From contig JAFTVF010000006.1 in NCBI GenBank assembly GCA_017465865.1, positions 222,040-286,039 of the forward strand: DNA of 64,000 nt, written 5' to 3'. The translations under genes were made by a program, and so were the position numbers. The stretch comes from Clostridia bacterium (GTDB taxonomy: Bacteria; Bacillota; Clostridia; Christensenellales; Borkfalkiaceae). The notes under the pieces are model-generated. The model had not been told where the DNA came from, searched no databases, and worked only from the letters and a program-made list of their open reading frames with translations. How positions within the stretch are numbered: the first letter of the stretch is position 1; every line of letters starts with the position of its first letter. Below are positions 36,705 to 44,083 of the stretch, piece by piece.

Positions 36705-37628
36705 TTATCTTCCGATACTTCTCGTAATCAATTCTTCCGACGCGTCGTAGCCCATGCTCTTCAAACGGAAATTACGCGCCGCCACTTCGATAATAATGGC
36801 AAGATTACGCCCGGGACTGACGGGGATCGTGAGCTTGGGCACTTTGATCCCGAAATAACTCGTCGAGGACATTTCGTCGCCGATACGGTCGTATTCCTTG
36901 CCGTGCTGCCAATTTTCAAGCTGAATGATCAGCTGTATTTTCTTTTCGTCGAGCACCGAGCCAGAGCCGTACATACTCTTTACGTTGATGATACCGATAC
37001 CGCGCAGTTCCATAAAGTAACGAATGATATCGGGCGCAGTGCCGTACAGCTCGTTGGCGATCTCTTTAATGATAACGTTATCGTCAGCGATCAAGCGGTG
37101 TCCGCGCTTGATAAGCTCCATTGCCGTTTCACTCTTCCCTACACCGCTCTTGCCTGTAAGCAGTATCCCTACGCCGAACACTTCCATCAGCACGCCGTGT
37201 TCGCTCGTTGACGGCGCTAACAGACGGTTGAGATAGATATACAGATCGCTCATAAGGTCGGTCGTCATTTTCGGACTGCGGAAAAGCGGGCAGGAAAAGG
37301 ATTTCACCGTTTCCACAAGCTCGGGAAGCGCGGGCAGATCGCGGCTTAAAATGATACAGGGCAATTCGCCGTGCAAAAACAGCTGCGTGAGCTTATCCTT
37401 TCTCTCCTCGGTGGAGAACGTGCGTAAATATTCGTATTCCGAAAGCCCGAGCACAATAATACGGCGGGCGTCAAAATAATTGAAAAATCCGCCTGCGAGC
37501 TGTAAGCCCGGGCGTTCGACGCTCATACTCGCAAGGGTAACCACACCTCTGCCCGTATATACGATTTCGAGATTTAGATCAGATGCAAATTTATCGAGCA
37601 TTACGCTCTGGGTAACCTGTGCGTTCAT
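36705..37628 (-). CDS. hprK: HPr kinase/phosphorylase
   Basis: The 307-residue bifunctional enzyme phosphorylates HPr on Ser46 and reverses this, setting carbon catabolite repression. The P-loop is LTGKSGVGKSETA, followed by KRGHRLIADD and the signature MELRGIGIINVKSMYG. The C-terminal R-loop is intact. GGAGG lies 7 nt before the ATG. The gene follows the HAD phosphatase gene by 3 nt in the uvrC operon, as in other Clostridia where uvrC and hprK are close. Confidence 0.97.
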   Translation of the reverse strand: MNAQVTQSVMLDKFASDLNLEIVYTGRGVVTLASMSVERPGLQLAGGFFNYFDARRIIVLGLSEYEYLRTFSTEERKDKLTQLFLHGELPCIILSRDLPALPELVETVKSFSCPLFRSPKMTTDLMSDLYIYLNRLLAPSTSEHGVLMEVFGVGILLTGKSGVGKSETAMELIKRGHRLIADDNVIIKEIANELYGTAPDIIRYFMELRGIGIINVKSMYGSGSVLDEKKIQLIIQLENWQHGKEYDRIGDEMSSTSYFGIKVPKLTIPVSPGRNLAIIIEVAARNFRLKSMGYDASEELITRSIGR

Positions 37629-37630
37629 CG

Positions 37631-38458
37631 TTAATCCTCCGTATAACCGTAATTTTCTATGATCTTCGCGATCGCGTCCTCGTCGTTAGAATACCCGAGC
37701 ACGGTCGCCTGTTTTTTCAATTCGTCCACCGCGTTTTTTACCGCGATCCCCAACCCCGCCGTAAGGATCATCGAAAGATCGTTGAGCTGATCCCCTACCG
37801 CAACGGTCTTGTCAAGCCCCGTTTCGTAGTATTTTGCAAGGTATTCCACCGCCCTGCCTTTGGAGGCGTTCGCATTGCCGACTTCCACCAACCGTTCGCT
37901 GCTTTTCGTAACGTAACAGCCCGTAAAACCCGCCGCTTGTATCGCGTTTAATATCCGTTCGTTGTCCTTTGGCTCGACGATCGCAAGTATTTTGTAAGGT
38001 TTCATACCCGTTTCTTTGACGAAAGCCGAAATCGGTTTGTCCGTAACCACGATCCCTTTGGTTTTTACCGCGCTTTCGTACCATTTTAGCGCCTCGTCGT
38101 CCATGTTTGCGTAATATTCCGAAAAACCGAAAACTTGGATATGCAAGCCGAGCTTTTCCATTGCCTCGCACACTTGCACTGCAACGGCGTTCGGCATAGT
38201 ACATTCGAAAACGGGCTTACCGCTTTCGATATCGAGGATAACCGAGCCTTGCCCGCAGGACACCAGCCCCGTTAGCCCTAAATCCTTTACCTGCGGTAAG
38301 ATCCCCGACGGCATTCTGCCCGTCGATACCGCAAAATGCCCGCCGTCCGCAATATATTTCCGTATACGCTCGCGCGTGTATTCGCTGATCGTACCGTCGT
38401 TTTTCAACAGCGTGCCGTCAAAATCGGAAACGATCAAGCGGTAGTTTATCTTTCGCAT
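37631..38458 (-). CDS. HAD-superfamily hydrolase, Cof type
   Basis: The protein has 275 residues. Motif I is VSDFDGTLLKNDG, motif II VSTGRMPS, and motif IV VGDQLNDLSMI. A Cof-type (C2B) cap lies between them. These are cytoplasmic phosphatases for sugar phosphates, nucleotides or FMN/PLP; the substrate is not predictable. Its ATG directly follows the uvrC stop codon, with the ribosome site AAGGAG inside uvrC. Confidence 0.93.
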   Translation of the reverse strand: MRKINYRLIVSDFDGTLLKNDGTISEYTRERIRKYIADGGHFAVSTGRMPSGILPQVKDLGLTGLVSCGQGSVILDIESGKPVFECTMPNAVAVQVCEAMEKLGLHIQVFGFSEYYANMDDEALKWYESAVKTKGIVVTDKPISAFVKETGMKPYKILAIVEPKDNERILNAIQAAGFTGCYVTKSSERLVEVGNANASKGRAVEYLAKYYETGLDKTVAVGDQLNDLSMILTAGLGIAVKNAVDELKKQATVLGYSNDEDAIAKIIENYGYTED

Positions 38459-40267
38459 TTATAACTGCTCCTTAAAATAGGTGTAAATCTTTTTCGCAAG
38501 CTCCTCGCCGATCCCGTTCACTTTACCAAGCTCCTCTACGCTCGCGCTCATGATCTTATCGATCGTGCCGAACGTATCCATAAGCGCCATACGCTTTTTC
38601 GCGCCGATCCCGTCGATTTCCGTCAGTACCGAAGCGAGGTTGCGTTTGGAATGCAGACTGCGGAAATAGGTGACGGCAAACCGATGCGCCTCGTCGCGGA
38701 TGCGTTGCAGCATTTTCAACGCGTAGTCGCGGTGATCGATACGGATGCTTTCGCTCGAAAACAGCGTAAACACCTCTTCCTCGCGTTCCGCAAGCGAAAT
38801 CAATTCAATATCCGTAACGCCCGCCTCGTCGAAGATTTCTTTCACCGCCGAAAGCTGACCTTTACCGCCGTCGATAATAATCAAATCGGGTTTTGGAAAG
38901 CGTTCCTCTTCCGCCGTGCCGAGCTTGGCAAGTCTGCGTTTCATCATTTCCTGATGCGAGGCGTAATCGTTTGCGCCCTCCACCGTCTTGATCTTGAAAC
39001 GGCGGTAACTGCTTCTATCCGCCTCGCCGTCGATAAACACGACCATCGACCCGACTTTATCCACGCCGCTGATATTCGAAATATCGTAACATTCCATACG
39101 CTTGGGGTATTTTTTCAAGCCGAGGATCTCTTTCAGCCGCTGACAGGCATTTTTCGTCATGTCGTCCTTGTGCTTGATCTTGTCGATCGATTTCGAAAGG
39201 TATTCCGCGGCGTTCTTTTCCGCCATATCAAGGAGCTGTTTTTTCACGCCTTGCTTGGCAAGCACGATCTCCACTTTCTTCCCGAACCGATCGCGGAAAT
39301 ACTTTTCCAAAAGCTCCTTTTCGCAATACTCCTGCGTGATGATCTCGTCGGGCAATTCGTGGTTGGTGTAAAACTGTAAAATAAACGCAGTCAGTGCGTC
39401 CGCCTCGGTAAACGAGCCGTCTTCGAGCGCGAAATTGCTCCCGCCCTGCATGATCCCGCTGCGCGTTACCAAAACGTTGACCGCCGAATACAGATAATTC
39501 GTTTTCAACGCGATAATATCTGCGTTAAGCGAACGGTTGAGCGAGGTGATCCTCTTCAGCTTTAATTTAGAAAGCATCTGCAATTTTTCGCGGTATTCCA
39601 TTGCCAACTCGAACTCCTCGTTCTCGGCAAATCGAAGCATTTTCTCGCGTAAAAGCTCTTCCGTTTCCTCGTAGTTTCCGTCTAAAAAAGAGATTGCCGC
39701 TTTTACCCGTTCGGCGTATTCTTCACGAGTGCACAAATGCGCGCACGGGGCAAGACAGCGACCCAGATGATAGGCAAGACAGGGCTTTTTGGGCTTTTCG
39801 CCCGTTACCGTCTTGCAGGTACGGACTTTATACACGGAGCTGACGATATCGAGGATATCCCCGCAACGCACGCCGCCCATAAACGGACCGAAATATTTGC
39901 CGTCTTTTTTGATCTTCCGCGTGATCGATACGCGGGGAAAGTCCTCTTTCGTATGCACTTTGATATACGGATAGGTCTTATCGTCTTTTAAGAGGATATT
40001 ATATTTCGGCTTGTACTTTTTAATGAGGTTGTTCTCTAAGGCGAGCGCGTCGATCTCCGTCTGCGTGATGATATAATAAAAATCGGCGATATTCTCGACC
40101 ATAGCCGCTACTTTTTCCGATTTTGCCGTGGAATGGAAATATTGGCGCACGCGGTTTTTCAATACGCGCGCCTTTCCGACGTAGATGACGATCCCGTCTT
40201 TGTCGAGCATGATATACACGCCCGGATTGTCGGGAAGCAGGTTGAGTTTTTCTTTCAATGCGCCCAT
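38459..40267 (-). CDS. uvrC: Excinuclease ABC subunit C
   Basis: The 602-residue dual incision nuclease of nucleotide excision repair: GIY-YIG domain at the N-terminus (PGVYIMLDKDGIVIYVGKAR), UVR motif (NEEFELAMEYREKLQML), RNase H-like domain (RMECYDISNISG, PDLIIIDGGKGQLSAV) and C-terminal helix-hairpin-helix pair. The start at 40267 (MGALKEKLNLLPDNPG) matches other UvrC N-termini. The A of this ATG is 7 nt after the -10 box and no Shine-Dalgarno exists, so the transcript is predicted to be leaderless. First gene of a ten-gene leftward run. Confidence 0.96.
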   Translation of the reverse strand: MGALKEKLNLLPDNPGVYIMLDKDGIVIYVGKARVLKNRVRQYFHSTAKSEKVAAMVENIADFYYIITQTEIDALALENNLIKKYKPKYNILLKDDKTYPYIKVHTKEDFPRVSITRKIKKDGKYFGPFMGGVRCGDILDIVSSVYKVRTCKTVTGEKPKKPCLAYHLGRCLAPCAHLCTREEYAERVKAAISFLDGNYEETEELLREKMLRFAENEEFELAMEYREKLQMLSKLKLKRITSLNRSLNADIIALKTNYLYSAVNVLVTRSGIMQGGSNFALEDGSFTEADALTAFILQFYTNHELPDEIITQEYCEKELLEKYFRDRFGKKVEIVLAKQGVKKQLLDMAEKNAAEYLSKSIDKIKHKDDMTKNACQRLKEILGLKKYPKRMECYDISNISGVDKVGSMVVFIDGEADRSSYRRFKIKTVEGANDYASHQEMMKRRLAKLGTAEEERFPKPDLIIIDGGKGQLSAVKEIFDEAGVTDIELISLAEREEEVFTLFSSESIRIDHRDYALKMLQRIRDEAHRFAVTYFRSLHSKRNLASVLTEIDGIGAKKRMALMDTFGTIDKIMSASVEELGKVNGIGEELAKKIYTYFKEQL

Positions 40268-40273
40268 ACGACT

Positions 40274-40302
40274 ATTATATACCAAAATCCGTAATTTTGC
40301 AA
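40274..40302 (-). promoter_or_regulatory. Promoter of the uvrC operon, predicted to give a leaderless mRNA
   Basis: Leftward TTGCAA (40297-40302), 17-bp spacer, TATAAT (40274-40279). Six bases separate the -10 box from the ATG at 40267, so the expected transcription start is the A of the start codon. Confidence 0.8.
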
Positions 40303-40325
40303 GGAAATAAAAGAAAATATTCCGT

Positions 40326-40664
40326 TTAACAGCCTAAAAACTCTATTCCTTTTAAGATAATATCGTTTACGGCGTCGTTGGCGAGGCTGTAAAACACGAT
40401 CTTGCCCTGCCGACAGCATTTCACGATCCCCGCGCTCTTCAAAAAACGGAGCTGATGCGACACCGTCGTTTGGTTGATTTCGAGGATACGCGAAAGATCG
40501 GTTACGCACAGCTCGCTGATCGCGAGCGCGGACAGGATTTTCACCCGCGTATAATCGGCGAATACGGAAAAAAAGCACACAACTCCTTCGAGGATCTCCC
40601 CTTGCGGTACGTAATCCTCGATAAGACCTTGCGTGCGTTTATCCAGCAGTAACATTTGCGACAT
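40326..40664 (-). CDS. ArsR/SmtB family metal-responsive repressor
   Basis: The protein has 112 residues. The start at 40664 (MSQMLLLDKRTQG) has GGAGGT 6 nt upstream; an ATG 6 nt earlier is too close to that site. The winged helix is clear (VTDLSRILEINQTTVSHQLRFL, GKIVFYSL). The alpha-3 segment ELCVTDL corresponds to the ArsR ELCVCDL metal box with only one cysteine, and CCRQGK near the wing adds two more cysteines. It lies 110 nt downstream of copA. I infer metal-dependent control of copA or of itself; the metal is not certain. Confidence 0.88.
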   Translation of the reverse strand: MSQMLLLDKRTQGLIEDYVPQGEILEGVVCFFSVFADYTRVKILSALAISELCVTDLSRILEINQTTVSHQLRFLKSAGIVKCCRQGKIVFYSLANDAVNDIILKGIEFLGC

Positions 40665-40727
40665 ATTCATACCTCCTGATATGTTTCGTTGAGAATATGA
40701 TACCATACGCCGCAAAGGCTTTTCTGT

Positions 40728-40760
40728 TTTATTTTGTCATCAATCCGTTTATTTTGTCAT
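40728..40760. repeat. Tandem 13-bp direct repeat upstream of the arsR gene
   Basis: TTTATTTTGTCAT occurs at 40728-40740 and 40748-40760, an exact 20-bp period (two helical turns), in the copA-arsR gap. It looks like a paired binding site for a regulator on one face of the DNA. Confidence 0.65.
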
Positions 40761-40774
40761 AATTTTTACGGAAC

Positions 40775-40984
40775 TTATGAGATCTTCTTTACCTCGTACC
40801 CTGCTTCCGTAATTGCCGCGGTCAGCGTTTCGTCTTTTACTTCTTCGACAAGCTCGATTACCGCCGTTTTCTTTTTCAAATTCACTTCCACCGCAGTAAC
40901 GCCCGCTACGCCCTGCAACGCTTTCGTTACGTGCGCGACGCAATGCTGACACATCATGCCTTCGATTTTAAGAGTTTTTTTCAT
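40775..40984 (-). CDS. copZ: Nested in-frame CopZ-like metallochaperone start inside copA
   Basis: Inside copA, in the same frame, GGAGGAG stands 6 nt before an ATG at 40984. Translation from it would give a 69-residue protein (MKKTLKIEGMMCQHCVAHVT onward to VKKIS), the exact length and pattern of a free CopZ copper chaperone. The linker residues just before it (EVTEEN) are the translated ribosome site. This looks like an ancestral separate copZ that fused to copA by loss of the stop codon but kept its own initiation signal. Production of the short form is predicted, not shown. Confidence 0.55.
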   Translation of the reverse strand: MKKTLKIEGMMCQHCVAHVTKALQGVAGVTAVEVNLKKKTAVIELVEEVKDETLTAAITEAGYEVKKIS

Positions 40985-43204
40985 TGTATTCTCCTCCGTT
41001 ACTTCATTATTTTCTTGTTTTTTACCGAATTTCGTCAATCGCAACGCGTTGGTTACGACGAACAGCGAGCTTAAACACATACACGCCGCGCCGATCATGG
41101 GATTGAGCGAAAGCCCCGCAAACGCGAATACTCCCGCCGCTACGGGAATGGCTACGCAGTTGTAGAAAAACGCCCAAAACAGGTTTTGTTTGATATTTCG
41201 TACCGCCGCGCGACTCAGCTCTGTCATGGTAGAAACCAGCCGTAAATCCCCGCGTGAAAGCACGATATCCGCCGCGTCGATCGCGATATCCGTTCCGTTG
41301 CCCATTGCAACGCCCACGTCCGCTTCTTTTAACGCGGGGCTGTCGTTGATCCCGTCCCCGACCATGGCGACGATCCCGCCGACGGAGCGAACCCGACCCA
41401 CGGCTTGCGCCTTGTCCTCGGGCAACGCCTCGGCAAAATATTCGTCGATACCGACCTCTGCCGCGATCGCTTTCGCTACGTTTTCGTTATCGCCCGTCAA
41501 CATTCCCACGCGGATATTCCGCGCTTTTAACTGCGCGATCGCCGATTTACTCTCCTCTTTCAAGGTATCGGCAACGGCGAACACCGCGAGGATTTTTTCC
41601 CCGTCGGCAAGGAACACTGCCGTTTTGCCTTGCTTAGAATATTCCTTTTCGAGTTGATAGCTCTTGTTCTCTTCGGTTGTTCCGAGCAAACGGCGGTTGC
41701 CGAGATAATAGGTCTTGCCCTCGTACACCCCTTTCGCGCCCTTGCCCGTTTCATAGGCGTATTCGTCTACCGTCAGTCTGTTTTCGCCCGTTTCGCTTTC
41801 CGCAAACGCGCGCACACATTCCGCGATCGGGTGGTTGGAATGGCTTTCGATCGCCGCAGAAAGCGCTAAAACGAATTGTCTTTCCGCGCCGAAAACGTCA
41901 AAATCGGTTACTTTGGGGCTTCCGACCGTCAGCGTTGCCGTTTTATCAAGCAACACGCAGTTGATATCCTTTGCTTTTTGCAGCGCCTCGGCGTCTTTAT
42001 AGAGAATTCCAAGCGACATTCCCCGACCCGTTGCCGCCATTACCGCGACGGGCGTGGCTAACCCGAGCGAGCACGGGCAGGATATGACGAGCACGCTGAT
42101 CGCATAGTTTGCGGCTTTTGCGATATCTTTCGTAATCGACAGCCAAATAATAAAAGTGAACAGGGCAATCAGCGTAACCGCAGGCACGAACACCGCCGCG
42201 ATCTTATCCGCTATTTTTTGTAACGGGGCTTTGCTCGCGCCCGCTTCCTTGACCATTTTCACGATCTGCGAAAGCGTGGTATCCGCGCCGACTTTCTCGG
42301 CTACGACCTTGATAAAACCGCTCTTGACGATATCCGCGCCCGTTACCTTGTCCCCCTCCGATACCTCCACGGGCATACTCTCGCCCGTGATCGCCGCTCT
42401 GTCCACGAACGCGTGTCCTTCGCGGATCGTACCGTCTACGGGGATATATTCCCCTTGCTTTACGACGAGGATATCCCCCGCTTGAAGTTCAGAAAAAGCT
42501 ATGCTTTTCCGTTCGTTATCCCGTTCCACCGTAACGGTGTTCGGCATGAGCTTGATGAGTTTTTCGATCTCGTCGCCCGTCTTGCGTTTGGATTTTTCCT
42601 CCAACCATTTCCCGAGCGTTACCAGCGCTAAGATCATCGCCGCCGACTCGTAAAACAAATGGGTGTGTTCGTGCGTTTTGCCCAAGTACAGCAGTACCGT
42701 AAACACGAGGCTATACGCAAACGAAACGCCCGCGCCCATCGCGACCAGCGTGTCCATATTCGGAACTCGCTTGATAAGCGCTTTCGTACCGCTCGTGAAG
42801 AACTTGAAATCCACCGCGATCACCGCGAGCGCGAGCAGCATTTGCACCGTCGCGCCGATTTTCGCATTCGGTTGCGGCAAGCCGATCATACCGCCCATGG
42901 AAAAATACATCAACGGAATTAAAAACACCAACGACAGGAAAAATCGTTTTTTCAGTTTATCGGGTTGCGGTTTTCGTTCCTTTAACGCATTTTCGTCAAA
43001 AAGCGCGGCTCCGTAGCCAAGCCCGACCACCGCTTGTATGATCTCCTCGCTTTTCAGGATATTTTCGTCGTATTCCACGGTCATACATTCGCCCATCAGG
43101 GAAACTTCCGCACTGTCTACGCCGTTTAATTTTTTCACCGTCCGTTCGATGCCTGCCGAACACGCCGCACAGGTCATACCCGTAACGGAAAACTTTTCTT
43201 TCAT
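40775..43204 (-). CDS. copA: Copper-type P1B ATPase with fused C-terminal HMA domain
   Basis: This 809-residue pump has an N-terminal heavy-metal domain (GMTCAACSAGIERTV), membrane helices with the CPC metal site (SCPCSLGLATP), actuator motif ITGESMPVE, HP motif SHSNHPIAE and hinge MVGDGINDSPAL. The C-terminus carries a second metal domain (EGMMCQHCVAHVTKAL) after helix 8. It should export Cu(I). Oddity: the phosphorylation motif, normally DKTGTLT, reads DKTATLT (D420, A423). A near-consensus promoter with a dyad upstream precedes the gene, and an ArsR regulator gene follows. Confidence 0.93.
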   Translation of the reverse strand: MKEKFSVTGMTCAACSAGIERTVKKLNGVDSAEVSLMGECMTVEYDENILKSEEIIQAVVGLGYGAALFDENALKERKPQPDKLKKRFFLSLVFLIPLMYFSMGGMIGLPQPNAKIGATVQMLLALAVIAVDFKFFTSGTKALIKRVPNMDTLVAMGAGVSFAYSLVFTVLLYLGKTHEHTHLFYESAAMILALVTLGKWLEEKSKRKTGDEIEKLIKLMPNTVTVERDNERKSIAFSELQAGDILVVKQGEYIPVDGTIREGHAFVDRAAITGESMPVEVSEGDKVTGADIVKSGFIKVVAEKVGADTTLSQIVKMVKEAGASKAPLQKIADKIAAVFVPAVTLIALFTFIIWLSITKDIAKAANYAISVLVISCPCSLGLATPVAVMAATGRGMSLGILYKDAEALQKAKDINCVLLDKTATLTVGSPKVTDFDVFGAERQFVLALSAAIESHSNHPIAECVRAFAESETGENRLTVDEYAYETGKGAKGVYEGKTYYLGNRRLLGTTEENKSYQLEKEYSKQGKTAVFLADGEKILAVFAVADTLKEESKSAIAQLKARNIRVGMLTGDNENVAKAIAAEVGIDEYFAEALPEDKAQAVGRVRSVGGIVAMVGDGINDSPALKEADVGVAMGNGTDIAIDAADIVLSRGDLRLVSTMTELSRAAVRNIKQNLFWAFFYNCVAIPVAAGVFAFAGLSLNPMIGAACMCLSSLFVVTNALRLTKFGKKQENNEVTEENTMKKTLKIEGMMCQHCVAHVTKALQGVAGVTAVEVNLKKKTAVIELVEEVKDETLTAAITEAGYEVKKIS

Positions 43205-43225
43205 AGCCGTATTCTCCTACCAAAC

Positions 43226-43281
43226 AGTATAACACTTTCAAAAACGAATGTCAAGCAATATAAATATTTAACCACGGTTAA
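43226..43281 (-). promoter_or_regulatory. copA promoter and upstream palindrome
   Basis: Leftward TTGACA (43249-43254), 17-bp spacer, TATACT (43226-43231). Upstream of the -35 box, at 43268-43281, is a perfect 14-bp dyad TTAACC-AC-GGTTAA. A site upstream of a strong promoter could bind an activator or contribute to repression by looping; the protein is unknown. Confidence 0.75.
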
Positions 43282-43315
43282 TTTTATAAAAAGTTATTGA
43301 AAATGCTTATAACGC

Positions 43316-43344
43316 AAAAAGGCGGGTGCTGAAAGCAACCCGCC
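43316..43344 (-). terminator. Terminator after rpmF
   Basis: GGCGGGT (43321-43327) pairs with ACCCGCC (43338-43344), with a TTTTT tail on the leftward strand. Confidence 0.85.
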
Positions 43345-43366
43345 TGATGATACGCATTAGACGAAA

Positions 43367-43558
43367 TCAGTCGTTCTTTTCTGCTTTGGGAGCAACCACT
43401 TCCACGCCGTTGTAGTAGCCACAGTTCTTGCATACTCTGTGCGCTTCCGCAAATTCGTGGCAATGAGGGCATTCAACGAGCGTCGCCGCCGTTGCTTTGT
43501 AGTTTGCAAATCTCTTGTTCGTTCTGCTCTTGGATTGTTTACTCTTAGGTACTGCCAT
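43367..43558 (-). CDS. rpmF: 50S ribosomal protein L32
   Basis: The protein has 63 residues, starting MAVPKSKQSKSRTNKR. Four zinc-binding cysteines lie in ECPHCHEF and VCKNCGYYNG (the C+ form). It is a component of the large ribosomal subunit. It follows yceD by 33 nt and ends the operon at a terminator, the usual bacterial arrangement. Confidence 0.97.
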   Translation of the reverse strand: MAVPKSKQSKSRTNKRFANYKATAATLVECPHCHEFAEAHRVCKNCGYYNGVEVVAPKAEKND

Positions 43559-43591
43559 GTTATAACACCTCGCGTTTTTATTCTTTTAATT

Positions 43592-44011
43592 TCATTCGTC
43601 GGTCTCGTCGGAATAGGAAAGCCCCTCGCAGTCTTCGCCACAGGAGAGCGTATACGGCATACTCGCCATAATCGCGTCCTCCACCGCGCGTTTCAAATCG
43701 ATAATTCCGTTCGTATACCCGTAGTCCTCGTAATCGTTACGGTTCTCGAAATATGCGTTGAGTTCGCCTACCACTTCTTCGTGCGCTTCTTTCAAGCACC
43801 GTGAGCACTGCCCCTCCAAGCGATAGGAAACCGTGCCGCGGATCTCCAAGGAATCGTCCTCGAAAAGCTCGTAATCAAAGACTACCTTGACGGGCGAAGC
43901 GAATTTGACAAGCGGAATTTCTATGAAAGTTTCGGGAGCGGAATATTCGAATTCCATACTTCCCGTATACTTTTTTTGTGCGTTCAGCTTTCTTATATCG
44001 ATAATCATCAT
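43592..44011 (-). CDS. yceD: DUF177 protein (YceD family)
   Basis: The 139-residue protein has the family's core QCSRCLKEAHEEVVGELNAYF with paired cysteines, and an acidic C-terminus (SCGEDCEGLSYSDETDE). YceD proteins are linked to rRNA processing or ribosome assembly and almost always precede rpmF. The leader is short: the -10 box is 15 nt before the ATG and no Shine-Dalgarno is visible (sequence GTTAAGTCGGTTTT), so initiation is likely on an almost leaderless mRNA. A second ATG directly follows the first. Confidence 0.92.
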   Translation of the reverse strand: MMIIDIRKLNAQKKYTGSMEFEYSAPETFIEIPLVKFASPVKVVFDYELFEDDSLEIRGTVSYRLEGQCSRCLKEAHEEVVGELNAYFENRNDYEDYGYTNGIIDLKRAVEDAIMASMPYTLSCGEDCEGLSYSDETDE

Positions 44012-44026
44012 AAAACCGACTTAACA

Positions 44027-44055
44027 AGTATAGTATATTTCAACGACTTTGTCAA
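44027..44055 (-). promoter_or_regulatory. Promoter of yceD-rpmF
   Basis: Leftward TTGACA (44050-44055), 17-bp spacer, TATACT (44027-44032). The predicted leader is only about 8 nt. Confidence 0.75.
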
Positions 44056-44083
44056 CTTTTTTTTCGTGATTTTTTGGGAATTT

